Assembly (NCBI RefSeq): GCF_037977055.1
Contig: NZ_CP150274.1
Span: 7,006,001-7,070,000, forward strand
DNA length: 64,000 nt
DNA from: Paenibacillus sp. FSL K6-1096
GTDB taxonomy: Bacteria > Bacillota > Bacilli > Paenibacillales > Paenibacillaceae
Reading direction: 5' to 3'
Both the position numbers and the translations under genes were made by a program. Under the pieces are notes generated by a model. The model worked only from the letters and a program-made list of their open reading frames with translations. It was not told the DNA's origin and ran no database searches. Positions 8,697 through 18,172 of the stretch are shown here, in pieces. Numbering within the stretch: position 1 is the first letter of the stretch; each line of letters begins with the position of its first letter.

Positions 8697-9530
8697 ATGA
8701 GACAACACTGGGTTTTGCCGCAGCCGGCCTATGCCCATTATGTATGCTACCCGGAGATGCTGGGAAGATACAGCGATTTCCCTGAACATGCGGAGCGCAG
8801 AGGCGAAGGGTTCCTGAACAGCTACAATCTGCACATGGTATTTGGCGGAGAAGGCTATGTGTTTCATGAAGGGACGCGGATTGCGATGACTAGAGGCAGC
8901 GGGTTTCTTTTTCCGAGAGGGGCTTATCAGCAATACGGCTCTGATCCCGCGCAGCCTTGGGATGTCCGCTGGATGCACTTCGCCACGGGGCTGTCCCTGC
9001 CGATGCTGGAGGAAGCAGATCAGTCGCGGGGCTACTTCTTCACCTTCGATCCCGGGAGCGGCTACGAAGAGCGCTTCGAGGAGATGTACCGGCTCAGTGC
9101 AGGCTATGAGACGCGGAGCGAACCCCGCCTGTCCGCGCTGCTCTATGAGATTCTGGCCACGCTGATGCAGAACTCCGAGCCACTCCAAGGCTCGGTTCCG
9201 CTGGAGATCAGGCATTCCATCCGGCTGACAGCCGACAGGATCTACAGGGAATGTGAACAGGCCTGGACGCTGGAATCCATGGCCCGGCTGGCCGGTTACA
9301 GCAGCTACCACTTCCTGCGGCTGTTCCGCAGCATCATGGGAAAGACGCCGAACCGTTACTTAAGCGACTGCCGGATGGCGCGGGCCAAGCTGCTGCTGGC
9401 CTCGACCGAGCTGTCTGTTGCACAGATTGCCGCGCAGAGCGGCTTTCAGCAGTCCAGTTATTTCATCAAAGTATTCAGACAGCAGGAGGGAATGCCGCCG
9501 AACCAGTACAGACGCTCCTTCCGCTCATAG
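8697..9530 (+). CDS. AraC-family transcriptional regulator
   Basis: A 277-aa AraC/XylS-type regulator with an N-terminal cupin-like sugar-sensing domain (about residues 15-150). The C-terminal double helix-turn-helix (about 180-275) includes the family signature region SVAQIAAQSGFQQSSYFIKV and FRQQEGMPPNQYR. I use the ATG at 8697 (MRQHWVLPQ), preceded by GAGAGGA; the frame is open to 8649 without a ribosome site. Its divergent position suggests it controls the GH42 beta-galactosidase in response to a galactoside. No terminator is evident downstream. Confidence 0.92.
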   Translation: MRQHWVLPQPAYAHYVCYPEMLGRYSDFPEHAERRGEGFLNSYNLHMVFGGEGYVFHEGTRIAMTRGSGFLFPRGAYQQYGSDPAQPWDVRWMHFATGLSLPMLEEADQSRGYFFTFDPGSGYEERFEEMYRLSAGYETRSEPRLSALLYEILATLMQNSEPLQGSVPLEIRHSIRLTADRIYRECEQAWTLESMARLAGYSSYHFLRLFRSIMGKTPNRYLSDCRMARAKLLLASTELSVAQIAAQSGFQQSSYFIKVFRQQEGMPPNQYRRSFRS

Positions 9531-9726
9531 AATTGAGGGCAAATCGGGGTCAATTTAGGACCTAGTATTAACAAAGTTTGTTACATTTAACGTTGGAATA
9601 GTCCCGTCCTTACCTTGTTTAAGGGAAAGAAGGTTACAATTGGAAGAGAAGGGTTACAAAGTGGATACAAATTCCACGCGTCCAGCAACTATACTGTTTC
9701 TAGTAAATACATCTGGAGGGAAATTA

Positions 9727-12330
9727 ATGAGAAAGTATAAAGTTACATATGCTGCTCTGCTGGCAGGTACGCTGATCGCCGGCCAACTGGCCGGAAGCAT
9801 CGCGGCTCCTGCTGCGGACGCAGCGGCGGCCAAGTCCCCGGCGGTATCCGCTCCGGCGGCAGCCTTCAAGTTCAAGCCCGTTCCTCTGGGAGACGGGGTG
9901 AGCGCAGTGCTGGAGAATATCAATATCTGGAATCAGAACGGCGGAAGTATTGTGTCGTATACACTGAAATATACCAATTCCGGCAATGCCAGCGCGAGTC
10001 TGCTGCGTTATTTCTCCCGTGTCGTTACGCCCGGCGGCTCGGTGCTGCCCGGGAATCCGGTCGGTGCTGATGCGCTGAAGAAGAAGATCGGGGCGAAGGA
10101 GAGCCTGAGCGTTACCTATTATGTGAATGCCGGACAAGCAACCTCCCTGCAGGGCATCAAGGTATCCATGCATGTCTGGGATGCCAAGACGAAGGGGTAT
10201 CTGAAGCAGACGGGCTCTTTTGCCGTGCCGGCGAATTATTCCACATCGGCTGCAGTGGGCACCAGCCTGAATACCCTGATGAACGATATTCCGGTTGCAG
10301 CAAGCGCAGAGTCCCTGCAGCTCTATAAGTACAATGGCAAGGTCTACGCCAGAGTCGGCGTCAGCCTGACCAACAAGGGCAATAAAGTGCTGGGAGATCC
10401 GGGCTATTCGGCGTACCTGGTATCGGCAAGCGGCACTTCCTTCGAGCTGGCGCTGAGCGGCTCGCAGACCGATTATACGATTCAGCCGCAGGAGAAGCGG
10501 AGCATCTACTATCTGACGGAAATCCCGGCCTATCTCAAGACCGACAACATGCGGCTGCAATTCACGAAAAAGGATGAGACGGCAAAGCTGGAGCTGGCGC
10601 AGGCCTCATACAAGCTTCCGGCCGCAACGACCCCTAATCTTGTCGTCGGCAACGGTGTAGTCAAGAAAATTACAGTGAACAGCAACACAGTCGAAACGCT
10701 GCTCCGCAACGCCAACGTCTATTCGCAGGATGCCGATGCGGTCTGGACCTTCCAGATGCAGCTTAAGAATACCGGCAACAAGGCGGTAACGATGCCAAGC
10801 TATGAGCTGGCCGTCAAATCCGTGAACGGCAAGATGTACCCGGTGAACGCTAAGGGCGTTAGCGGCATCACTCTCAAACCGCTGGAGACCAAAATTGTTC
10901 CGCTGACCGTCCGCATACCGCTTGAGGTGGAGCAGTCGGGCTTACAGCTGATGATGATTGAGTCGGTCGGCAGTGAGCCCGCCGCGAGTGCACCGGAGTC
11001 TGCCGGCACCGGCGGATCTACGGGAAATACAGGGGGAACGGGTGCTGCGGCACCGGCGATATCGACTTCCAAAATGATTTTCCCGGTAGCGTATTTCGTC
11101 ATCCCTTATGCCCTGCGCACAGAAGTACAGACCGGTCAGGAGTATATGACCACGAATTCTTACGGCTCTTTCTCTTACAGCATTCTATCCCTGCAGCGCT
11201 ATCCGTGGAGAGATGATGATATCGTTGCGCTGCGGCTGCGAATTACCAACACGCAATCTGTATCCCTTACGCTGCCTGAGCTGAAGGGCTCGATCAAGCT
11301 CGATAATGAGAGCCTTCCTGTAACTACAGAGTTGTATATGGACAATAAGGAGAGCTCGGTTCTTGCACCAGGGAAGTCGGCGGAGCTGTATGTACTCGGT
11401 AAAATCGCGTATACCTCGGAGTTCCGGGACATGCGGGTGGCTCTGAACGGCACTCAGAATTCAGAAACGGTTCCGTTCCTGGATGTCAGCGTGAATAACT
11501 CGGTTAACAGCATTCCGACCATCGAGGCGGGCAAGAGCTATACCATAAGCGGCAAAGGCAAAACAGCAAGTGTCCAGGAGAACCGGACAACGGTGTATCA
11601 GGGGGAGAGCCAGAACCTGGTGTACACGGAGCTTCTGCTGAGCAGCGAGGAGAAACGGCAGAGCAAAATGGCCCGTCTGCAGGCGTATTACAAAACGAAG
11701 GACGGTCAATATTTTGAAGCCAATGTCAGCCAGTCTGAGAACAGTGCGTCTCCCGGGGCTAAACAGCTCGTGGTTATGTGGGCCAAGCTGCCCAAGGCTA
11801 CGGACACTGCGGACGTCTCGCTCTACCTGGGTGCCGGTGTCAACGGCGGCAAGCTGACCGACAGCAAGGAGGAAGCAACCGGATTCGTCAATGTGGCAGC
11901 TCTTAAGCTGAATCCGCAGGCCAATGCACCGAAGAACACGTTGGAAGCAACGGTCTTATATCCTTATACAATTTCGGTTCTGACCTCTGAAGGCAAGCGG
12001 ATGAAGAATTCGGACACCTTGGATATTACAATGAACTACAGCCTGCGCAAGGATAACCAATATGATGCAGGCCCCCTTGAGCACAAGCTGATTCTGCAGA
12101 TTACCGATCCGTTCGGCATTGCTACCGAGAGAGTGCTTACACTGGGCACGGACCTGATCGAAGGGACGAACAACCAGTATTCCTTCACCCTTAGCAGACC
12201 GCTGTACAAGACGATGGGCGGAGGGGCTTATAAATTAGCCTTCTACGATGAATTCCAGGGCGAGCGGCTGCTGCTGGGCAGTCAGGCTTATTCAGTTACC
12301 AATGTGGTTCCGACCAAGACAGAGGAATAA
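9727..12330 (+). CDS. Large exported protein linked to ABC efflux genes
   Basis: An 867-aa protein with a clear Sec signal peptide (KYK, then ALLAGTLIAGQLAGSIAA; likely cleavage near residues 27-33). An Ala/Pro-rich stretch follows, then several beta-sandwich-like modules. Two modules share a pattern: an NxNI/VW-or-Y start, then KNTGN or TNSGN, then a Gly-Lys-x-Tyr-Pro segment (about nt 9910-10200 and 10680-10920). A Gly/Thr/Ser linker lies near nt 10980-11060. I recognise no enzyme domain. The ATG at 9727 is set by TGGAGGG; the frame opens upstream at 9640 without a good site. It is the first gene before an ATPase-permease-adaptor set, 47 bp away, so a surface role linked to that transporter is a fair inference. 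Confidence 0.8.
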   Translation: MRKYKVTYAALLAGTLIAGQLAGSIAAPAADAAAAKSPAVSAPAAAFKFKPVPLGDGVSAVLENINIWNQNGGSIVSYTLKYTNSGNASASLLRYFSRVVTPGGSVLPGNPVGADALKKKIGAKESLSVTYYVNAGQATSLQGIKVSMHVWDAKTKGYLKQTGSFAVPANYSTSAAVGTSLNTLMNDIPVAASAESLQLYKYNGKVYARVGVSLTNKGNKVLGDPGYSAYLVSASGTSFELALSGSQTDYTIQPQEKRSIYYLTEIPAYLKTDNMRLQFTKKDETAKLELAQASYKLPAATTPNLVVGNGVVKKITVNSNTVETLLRNANVYSQDADAVWTFQMQLKNTGNKAVTMPSYELAVKSVNGKMYPVNAKGVSGITLKPLETKIVPLTVRIPLEVEQSGLQLMMIESVGSEPAASAPESAGTGGSTGNTGGTGAAAPAISTSKMIFPVAYFVIPYALRTEVQTGQEYMTTNSYGSFSYSILSLQRYPWRDDDIVALRLRITNTQSVSLTLPELKGSIKLDNESLPVTTELYMDNKESSVLAPGKSAELYVLGKIAYTSEFRDMRVALNGTQNSETVPFLDVSVNNSVNSIPTIEAGKSYTISGKGKTASVQENRTTVYQGESQNLVYTELLLSSEEKRQSKMARLQAYYKTKDGQYFEANVSQSENSASPGAKQLVVMWAKLPKATDTADVSLYLGAGVNGGKLTDSKEEATGFVNVAALKLNPQANAPKNTLEATVLYPYTISVLTSEGKRMKNSDTLDITMNYSLRKDNQYDAGPLEHKLILQITDPFGIATERVLTLGTDLIEGTNNQYSFTLSRPLYKTMGGGAYKLAFYDEFQGERLLLGSQAYSVTNVVPTKTEE

Positions 12331-12377
12331 CCTGCATTCGCCAAAAATTCTTTTCTTATAAAAAAGGAGCAGCTTCC

Positions 12378-13334
12378 ATGTTGCGTGTTGAAGATATTAC
12401 GCATTCGTACAAAAGCGGGAATGAATGGACCGCCGTTCTCCACAAAATCAACTTTACCGTCAAGGCCGGAGAGATGGTTGCTCTGCTGGGGAGCTCGGGC
12501 TCCGGCAAGTCTACCCTGCTCAACCTGATGGCGGGATTGATGAAGCCTACGGAAGGACATATCTACATTGCCGACAAGGACATTGTCAAGATGGGCGAGA
12601 ACAAGCTCGCCGAGTTCCGGCGCAAAAATATCGGGTTTATCTTTCAGGCGTATGAGCTGATTACCAGCCTGACCGTCCGCGAGAACGTGGAGCTTCCGCT
12701 GGTCTTCCAGTCGGTCTCTCCACGGGTCCGCAAGGCGAAGGCGCTGGCGCTGCTGGAGCAGGTCGGGATTCCCGACAAGGCCGATCTGTTCCCCTCACAG
12801 CTCTCGGGGGGACAGCAGCAGCGGGTCAGTATCGCCCGGTCGCTGATCACAGAACCGTCGGTCATCTTCGCCGATGAACCGACGGGGAATCTGGATTCCA
12901 AGACCGAGGAAGAGATCATCAGCATCCTGCTGAATCTGAACAAGACGATGAAGACCACCTTCATTGTGGTCACCCACGAATATAGCGTGGCGGAGCAGAT
13001 GCAGCGGATCTTCACGCTGAAGGACGGCTTCCTGGTGACTGAACCTCAGGCACCGGCCGGAGCTGTACATAAGGAGCCGGCTGTAGAGATTAACCTGGAT
13101 AAAGCTCCGGAAGCGGAGACGCAGCCGGAGGCAGAGGCAGATGTAGATGTAGATGCAGAGAAGGATACAGAGCAAGAGACAGAGACAGGAGCTGAGCAGA
13201 CCGCAGCAGCGGTAGAGCTAGCCGCTGCCGGGACACAGGAGCAGGCTGCTGCTATGGAAGAAGAGCAGCCTGCCGGGGAATCCGGGCAGCAAGCTGCGGC
13301 GGAGGCTGAGCCTGAAGAGGGAGGGAAGCCGTGA
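12378..13334 (+). CDS. MacB/LolD-type ABC ATPase with acidic C-terminal tail
   Basis: ABC ATPase of the LolD/MacB class. Visible motifs are Walker A GSSGSGKST (about residues 38-46), Q-loop FQAYEL, signature LSGGQQQR, Walker B VIFADEPTG and H-loop VTHE. The catalytic domain ends near residue 225. A tail of about 90 residues follows that is almost only Ala, Glu, Gln, Asp and Pro (about nt 13045-13331), predicted disordered and strongly acidic; this is unusual for a 225-aa family. The start has AAAAAAGGAG upstream. The stop overlaps the permease start as GTGA, so the two are coupled. With the next two genes it forms a tripartite-style efflux or mechanotransmission system. Confidence 0.92.
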   Translation: MLRVEDITHSYKSGNEWTAVLHKINFTVKAGEMVALLGSSGSGKSTLLNLMAGLMKPTEGHIYIADKDIVKMGENKLAEFRRKNIGFIFQAYELITSLTVRENVELPLVFQSVSPRVRKAKALALLEQVGIPDKADLFPSQLSGGQQQRVSIARSLITEPSVIFADEPTGNLDSKTEEEIISILLNLNKTMKTTFIVVTHEYSVAEQMQRIFTLKDGFLVTEPQAPAGAVHKEPAVEINLDKAPEAETQPEAEADVDVDAEKDTEQETETGAEQTAAAVELAAAGTQEQAAAMEEEQPAGESGQQAAAEAEPEEGGKP

Positions 13335-14719
13335 AGATCAGAGACATTTCACGGATGGCCTGGGATCAGGTCAAAAGACGTAAGGTGGTAACAGGTCTGT
13401 GTATGACCGGCATATCCATCGGCTGCGCCGCGATCATTGTGGCCTTGAGTGTAGGCCAGTCTGCCCAGGTCTATGTCACAGAGCAAGTCAATGCCAATTT
13501 CAAGATGGATGAGATTATGGTCTCGCCGGGCGGAGGCATTCCGTCGGCCGGCGGGCAGAGCGCAGGCGGCGGATCAGGTGGCGGGGACGAGAACCTCAAT
13601 CAGGGCATGTTGACCGACCAGAAGCTGGAAATTATTCGCGGACTGAACCATGTGACGGCGGCTTCGCCTTTTCAGGAGGCCGGATATCTTCAGATGGTAA
13701 CGGTAGACAACAAGATCTCGGATGTGAAGATTGTGGTGACTGATCTCCAGAAGCTGACAGCCTATGACCATAAGTTCAAGCAGGGCGGGGCGAACGACCA
13801 GGTAGGAACGATAGTGCTTAATCACGGGGCTACCCTGGGCCTGATTGACCTGGAGACCCGGGAGAAGCTGTTCGAGCAGATGAGCAGCGGGCCGTTTAAC
13901 CCAGAGCTGTACCAGCAGTATGAGAAGTTGTCCACGGTGCCGTCCGAATTGTACCGTAAGCAGGTCCAGATTCAGGCTCAGGATTACAGCTCTACTTCCC
14001 AGACAATCAAGCTTAGCTCTCCGCTTCAAGTGGGCGGCATTCTGGCGCTACCCAAGGGAATGGATGAACTGCGGGCCTCGTATGACAAGATTATGTATAT
14101 GTCGCCGGAGACCGCCCAGCAGATCTCCAAGGAGCTGACCTTCGATAATTCCACTTCCAGCTCTCTCAGTCTCCCGCCGGAAGGAAGCTACAATTCGGTT
14201 ACGGTCAAAGTAGACGATGTGGCGAACATCAAGGCGGTGGAGCAGATGATTCAGAAGCTGTCGCTGAACGCTCAAGATAATCTGTACCAGCAGGAGATGC
14301 TGAAGGAACAATTCGATATGATCAAAATGGCGGCCCTTGGCATCGGGGTATTCATCCTGATTATCGCTTCAATCTCGATTATTGTCGCGATGACGATGTC
14401 TACTCACCAGCGGCGCCGCCAGATCGGGATTATGAAGGTGCTTGGCGCCAATATGGGCCAGATCCGAAATATGTTCATTACCGAAGCGGCGCTGCTGGGG
14501 CTGCTGGGCGGCCTGCTCGGAGTGGTGTTCTCCTATCTGATCGTCATGGGACTCAACAAGCTGGTAGGCAGCGCAGGGGACGGGATGAATTTCTTCATTC
14601 CTGAGATGAATCTGCCGGTTGGAATGTCCTTTGCGATTATGACCGGCGTGCTGTCCGGGATCTATCCGGCGATCAGCGCCTCCAGAACCGATGCGCTGAC
14701 TGCCATTAAACGAGACTAA
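13331..14719 (+). CDS. MacB/FtsX-type ABC transporter permease
   Basis: A 462-aa permease. Topology is typical: one N-terminal helix (about residues 20-42), a large extracytoplasmic MacB_PCD-like domain, then three C-terminal helices of the FtsX domain (about 335-360, 385-410 and 425-450). The cytoplasmic coupling segment RRRQIGIMKVLGAN precedes the second helix. The extracytoplasmic loop has a Gly/Ser-rich insertion (about nt 13535-13590). GTG start overlapping the ATPase stop. Such permeases do not carry substrates through the membrane in the classical way but transmit ATPase motion to outside partners, here probably the adaptor at 14744 and perhaps the exported protein at 9727. Confidence 0.9.
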   Translation: MKIRDISRMAWDQVKRRKVVTGLCMTGISIGCAAIIVALSVGQSAQVYVTEQVNANFKMDEIMVSPGGGIPSAGGQSAGGGSGGGDENLNQGMLTDQKLEIIRGLNHVTAASPFQEAGYLQMVTVDNKISDVKIVVTDLQKLTAYDHKFKQGGANDQVGTIVLNHGATLGLIDLETREKLFEQMSSGPFNPELYQQYEKLSTVPSELYRKQVQIQAQDYSSTSQTIKLSSPLQVGGILALPKGMDELRASYDKIMYMSPETAQQISKELTFDNSTSSSLSLPPEGSYNSVTVKVDDVANIKAVEQMIQKLSLNAQDNLYQQEMLKEQFDMIKMAALGIGVFILIIASISIIVAMTMSTHQRRRQIGIMKVLGANMGQIRNMFITEAALLGLLGGLLGVVFSYLIVMGLNKLVGSAGDGMNFFIPEMNLPVGMSFAIMTGVLSGIYPAISASRTDALTAIKRD

Positions 14720-14743
14720 CCCTAAGCTAGAAAGGAAGCCGAA

Positions 14744-15847
14744 ATGATGAAGAGGACTCTAAAGAAGAGCCTGAAGTGGATCATAATCTTAGGTATTATC
14801 GGAACTGCAGGTTATTTCGGATATACCAAATTCTTCAAGGGCGGAGAGACAGCCGAGCTGCCGCCCGAACCGATGCAGGTGATCAGCTTCCCGGTAACAG
14901 AAGAGACGCTAACCAGCTCGGTGCAGGTTAAGGGCAGATCCCAATACCAGCAGGAGACGCTGGTCTACGCGCCGTTCGCTTCCAAGGTGACCGCCTGGAA
15001 GGTAGAGAACGGAGCCCAGGTCAAGAAGGGCGATGTGCTGTTCACGCTGGACCAGAGTACGCTGCGCAATGAGATTGAGACCGCAGAGGCGCAGAACCGC
15101 AAGACGAAGCTGGAGGCGGAGCTGAACGCTTTTGTCAGCCAGCAGGAGGAGGAGTCATCCACTCCGGTCGGAACAGAAGCCGAACGGCTGAAGGCTCTGG
15201 CCGCCCAGGAGTCTGCCCGCTTGAGCGATGAGCTGAACCAGGTGAATGCCGAGATTCAGGCCAAGGAGCTTGCGGAGAAGAAGAAAAAGCTCAGTACAGC
15301 CGTGTTCCACGCGCCGGAGACCGGGATCTTCCTCTTCGACAGCAGTACAGAACGGCCGCAGACGGTTACTGACAATCAGTACATCGGCAAGATTGTTGAT
15401 CTGAATAAGGTGGAGTTCATTGCCCAGGTCGGCGAGCAGGATATCTTCCGCATTAAGAAAGGCATGAAGGTAGCAGTGAAGATGACTGCCATGAAGGATC
15501 TGACTCTAAGCGGTGAGGTTAAAGAAGTAGCTAAGTTTGCGACCACGACCACCGGACAGAACACCGCCGGACAGGTTCCGCAGTTCGAGGTAGTGATCTC
15601 TCTCCAGCCGGATGAGCGTCTGATCGGCGGCCTCAGCCTCAGCGGAGACATCGAAACCACCCGCAAGGAGAAGGCGATAGTCGTATCCAATATTGCTGTA
15701 ATCCGCGAGGGGGATAAGGCCTTTGTCATGCTGGATAAAGGGAACGGCCAATATGAGCGGACCGAGATCAAGACCGGTATGGAAACGACAGACAAAACGG
15801 AAGTGCTGTCCGGACTGAAGCCGGGAGACACCGTTGTTCTGCAATAG
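14744..15847 (+). CDS. HlyD/MacA-like membrane-fusion (adaptor) protein
   Basis: A 367-aa adaptor with one N-terminal membrane anchor (about residues 9-28). A barrel-sandwich or lipoyl half-motif (about 65-105, ending VKKGDVLFTLDQSTL), a short alpha-helical hairpin (about 105-180), the second lipoyl half and beta-barrel domains (about 185-365) follow. The helical hairpin is short compared with Gram-negative MacA, which fits a monoderm host with no outer-membrane channel. The ATG at 14744 follows AAAGGAAG. It ends the operon at a strong terminator. Substrate unknown; antimicrobial peptide or lipid efflux are the usual roles of such sets. Confidence 0.9.
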   Translation: MMKRTLKKSLKWIIILGIIGTAGYFGYTKFFKGGETAELPPEPMQVISFPVTEETLTSSVQVKGRSQYQQETLVYAPFASKVTAWKVENGAQVKKGDVLFTLDQSTLRNEIETAEAQNRKTKLEAELNAFVSQQEEESSTPVGTEAERLKALAAQESARLSDELNQVNAEIQAKELAEKKKKLSTAVFHAPETGIFLFDSSTERPQTVTDNQYIGKIVDLNKVEFIAQVGEQDIFRIKKGMKVAVKMTAMKDLTLSGEVKEVAKFATTTTGQNTAGQVPQFEVVISLQPDERLIGGLSLSGDIETTRKEKAIVVSNIAVIREGDKAFVMLDKGNGQYERTEIKTGMETTDKTEVLSGLKPGDTVVLQ

Positions 15848-15861
15848 CTTACTGGAATGAA

Positions 15862-15905
15862 AAAAGAGCCTTACTCCCGGGGAATGCCGGGCGTGAGGCT
15901 CTTTT
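15862..15905. terminator. Bidirectional intrinsic terminator
   Basis: Stem AAAAGAGCC(TTAC) pairs with (GTGA)GGCTCTTTT, with an inner CCCGG/CCGGG element. It lies between the convergent adaptor gene and the NagZ-like gene and can serve both strands. Confidence 0.85.
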
Positions 15906-15946
15906 GGCGTTGAATAGCGAGTTATTATCATAATCATCTGAGGCTG

Positions 15947-17305
15947 CTACTTCTGCATAAACGGCTTGCGCCAAGCTTGGATGTCACTGTTCAGCCCGGT
16001 AAGATCCGGCACAGGGACCGCTTCGTCTGACAATTGATATTTGGCCTTCAGCGCCAGAATCCGGTACACGCTCTCATCGATCCTTGATTCAGGGATCGTA
16101 CCGTTCTTGACGCTCTTCAGTAAGGCCGACCGCACGGCCTGCTCGTTCTTGTATTCATGCGCGACAAGCAGGATGTCGCTTCCGGCCAGCACGGTATCCA
16201 CGGCTGCAGCCGGGAGACTGTAGTTCTTGACGATCGCGCCCATAGTCAGATCATCCGTGATGACTACGCCGTCGTAGCCCATCTGTCCGCGGAGCTGACG
16301 GCCGATGATTACCTTGGACAAGGATGCAGGCCGGTCCGGGTCCAGCTTGGGGAACAGGATGTGGGCGACCATAACCGCATCCGCCTGCTCCTGAATGGCC
16401 GCCTCGAACGGCAGCCATTCCAGCTTGGCCAGCTCCGCAGCGGTCTTGTTAATGACCGGAAGCTCCAGATGGGAGTCCACCGAGGTATCGCCGTGCCCCG
16501 GATAATGCTTGGCGACCGGAATCACGCCTTCATCCTCCAGCCCCTTCATTTCGGCTATGCCCAGCCGTGACACCAGCTCTGCGCTGTTGCCGAAGGAACG
16601 GCTGCCGATCACCGGATTCTTAGGATTGCTGTTGATATCAAGCACGGGGGCGAAATCCATATTGAAGCCGGACGACTTCACCGCCTTGGCAAGCAGCTCG
16701 CCCATCGTTCCGGCGGCAGCCGCCTTATCCCCTTGTCCGACAGCAGCGTTAGACGGAAATACGGCATATTCGGCGGGCAGGCGGCTAACTTTGCCGCCTT
16801 CCTGGTCGATGCTTATGAACAGCGGTGCGGGATTGCCGCTGTTGCTCTTCTTCAGGTCATTGGTCAGCCGGACCAGCTCCTTAAGGCTGCCGACATTGCT
16901 GGAGTAGAGGATAATGCCGCCGACCTTGTCCTCTGCTATCATCTTCTGCGCCTCGGCCCCCGCTGTCTTGCCCTGAATGCCGACCAGCAGCATCTGCCCG
17001 ATCTTCTCCTCCAGGGTCATTCCGGCCAGTGTGCTGGAGAGCGCTTCATCAGACGGTGAGCTGTCATCCGGGGCAGCAGGCGTCCGGGTTGGAGCCGGTT
17101 CAGGCGTAGCCGGAGCGCCTTCCGCAGAAGCAGCAGGTGTGGCTGGAGCTGAGGAAACGGCCTGAGGTGAACTGGTGCCCTGCTGGGCTGAATTATCGTT
17201 CCGGGCACAGCCGCTGGCCAGAAGCAGGCCGGAGGCGGCTGCGAACAGGAAGAGGGGCCGAGCGGCGGGAATGAACTTGCCGTGCGGAAATCTGAAGCGT
17301 GTCAT
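15947..17305 (-). CDS. nagZ: NagZ-like beta-N-acetylhexosaminidase lipoprotein (GH3)
   Basis: A 452-aa GH3 enzyme that removes terminal GlcNAc from muropeptides during cell-wall recycling. A lipoprotein signal peptide ends in lipobox LASGC with Cys33. A Ser/Ala/Pro/Thr-rich linker (about residues 38-90) links it to the catalytic barrel. The KHYPGHGDTSVDSH stretch (266-279) carries the His-Asp acid/base pair typical of NagZ rather than plant-type GH3, and the nucleophile is probably Asp351 in ITDDLTMG. The C-terminal Rossmann-like domain found in some two-domain Bacillus NagZ proteins is absent. Outer membrane-face location fits muropeptide cleavage in Firmicutes. Promoter not clear. Confidence 0.9.
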   Translation of the reverse strand: MTRFRFPHGKFIPAARPLFLFAAASGLLLASGCARNDNSAQQGTSSPQAVSSAPATPAASAEGAPATPEPAPTRTPAAPDDSSPSDEALSSTLAGMTLEEKIGQMLLVGIQGKTAGAEAQKMIAEDKVGGIILYSSNVGSLKELVRLTNDLKKSNSGNPAPLFISIDQEGGKVSRLPAEYAVFPSNAAVGQGDKAAAAGTMGELLAKAVKSSGFNMDFAPVLDINSNPKNPVIGSRSFGNSAELVSRLGIAEMKGLEDEGVIPVAKHYPGHGDTSVDSHLELPVINKTAAELAKLEWLPFEAAIQEQADAVMVAHILFPKLDPDRPASLSKVIIGRQLRGQMGYDGVVITDDLTMGAIVKNYSLPAAAVDTVLAGSDILLVAHEYKNEQAVRSALLKSVKNGTIPESRIDESVYRILALKAKYQLSDEAVPVPDLTGLNSDIQAWRKPFMQK

Positions 17306-17423
17306 GGTGCATCATTCTCCTTTTTCGTTTGCTGAGGAGCAGGTAAGGGTGATAGAATAAACAGGAACTTACATAGGACTGCTTGAATGCAAACCCAATT
17401 TAATAGGATGAGGTGACCTGTCA

Positions 17424-17927
17424 ATGAAAGATCAATTGATGAACACGCTGAATGAACAGATGAATTTCGAGTTCTACTCCGCGCATGTGTATCTGGCGAT
17501 GGCTGCGTATTGTTCGGGTGAGAGTCTGGACGGATTCGCCAACTTTTTCCTGGTGCAGGCTGAAGAAGAGCGGTTCCATGCCATGAAAATCTACAAATTC
17601 CTGAACGACCGCGACTACCGGGCCACCCTGGCCGCTCTGCCGGAGCCTAACAATGAGTATAGCTCGATGCTGGATGCATTTGAACATGCTTATGCCCACG
17701 AGCAGCAGAATACGAAGAAATTCTATCATCTGGCGGATCTCGCCCTGGATGCGCGTGAACATGCGACGATCTATTTCCTGAAGTGGTTCATCGACGAGCA
17801 GGTGGAAGAGGAAGCGCTCTTCAGCAACATTATCGCCAAGCTCAAACGGATTGAAACGGACAGCAACGCCTTCTACATGCTCGATGCTGAATTCGCTGCC
17901 CGCTCCTTCACACCACCCGCAGAATAA
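17424..17927 (+). CDS. Bacterial non-haem ferritin
   Basis: A 167-aa ferritin (FtnA type) that oxidises Fe(II) and stores it as a mineral in a 24-mer cage. The four-helix bundle carries diiron-site residues: Glu in NFEFYSAHVY (about 17), the EEERFH segment (Glu and His near 50-53), Glu near 94 in the AHEQQN helix and the DEQVEEE segment near 130. There is no haem-binding Met as in bacterioferritin. The ATG follows GAGGTG. Single gene, closed by a terminator. I did not find a convincing Fur box in the 118-bp upstream gap. Confidence 0.93.
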   Translation: MKDQLMNTLNEQMNFEFYSAHVYLAMAAYCSGESLDGFANFFLVQAEEERFHAMKIYKFLNDRDYRATLAALPEPNNEYSSMLDAFEHAYAHEQQNTKKFYHLADLALDAREHATIYFLKWFIDEQVEEEALFSNIIAKLKRIETDSNAFYMLDAEFAARSFTPPAE

Positions 17928-17945
17928 CGGATTATTACGACCCGG

Positions 17946-17982
17946 CGGCATTCTCCTTACTCAGGAGGGTGCCGTTTCTTTG
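17946..17982 (+). terminator. Intrinsic terminator after ferritin
   Basis: Stem CGGCATTCTCCT / AGGAGGGTGCCG with two G-U pairs and a 5-nt loop, followed by TTTCTTTG. Confidence 0.8.
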
Positions 17983-18134
17983 TGCGCTACTCTATTATAA
18001 AGGTCAAAGTTGAACGAGGGCAAAGAATGTTAGGTTTCGCAACATCCTTCCGGCAGCCCAACTCTATTTGGCGGGGTTAACTCTTGCGCTGCCCGGCAAC
18101 ACTGTTTCTCTAGACCCACCCGATCATCAGCGTG

Positions 18135-18152
18135 TAGTATGGAACAATACTA
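18135..18152. promoter_or_regulatory. Inverted repeat ahead of CDF gene
   Basis: TAGTAT-GGAACA-ATACTA, a perfect 6-bp inverted repeat just upstream of the TGGAGG ribosome site of the metal exporter. It could be a repressor site or a small hairpin masking the leader. The leader (17985-18134) did not match a manganese or nickel/cobalt riboswitch that I could recognise. Confidence 0.45.
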
Positions 18153-18172
18153 ATCTTTGGAGGTCCTTTTTC

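Noticed and set aside
17985..18172. Metal riboswitch before the CDF gene
   Set aside because: I could not find the conserved cores of yybP-ykoY or NiCo riboswitches; only a simple inverted repeat is present.
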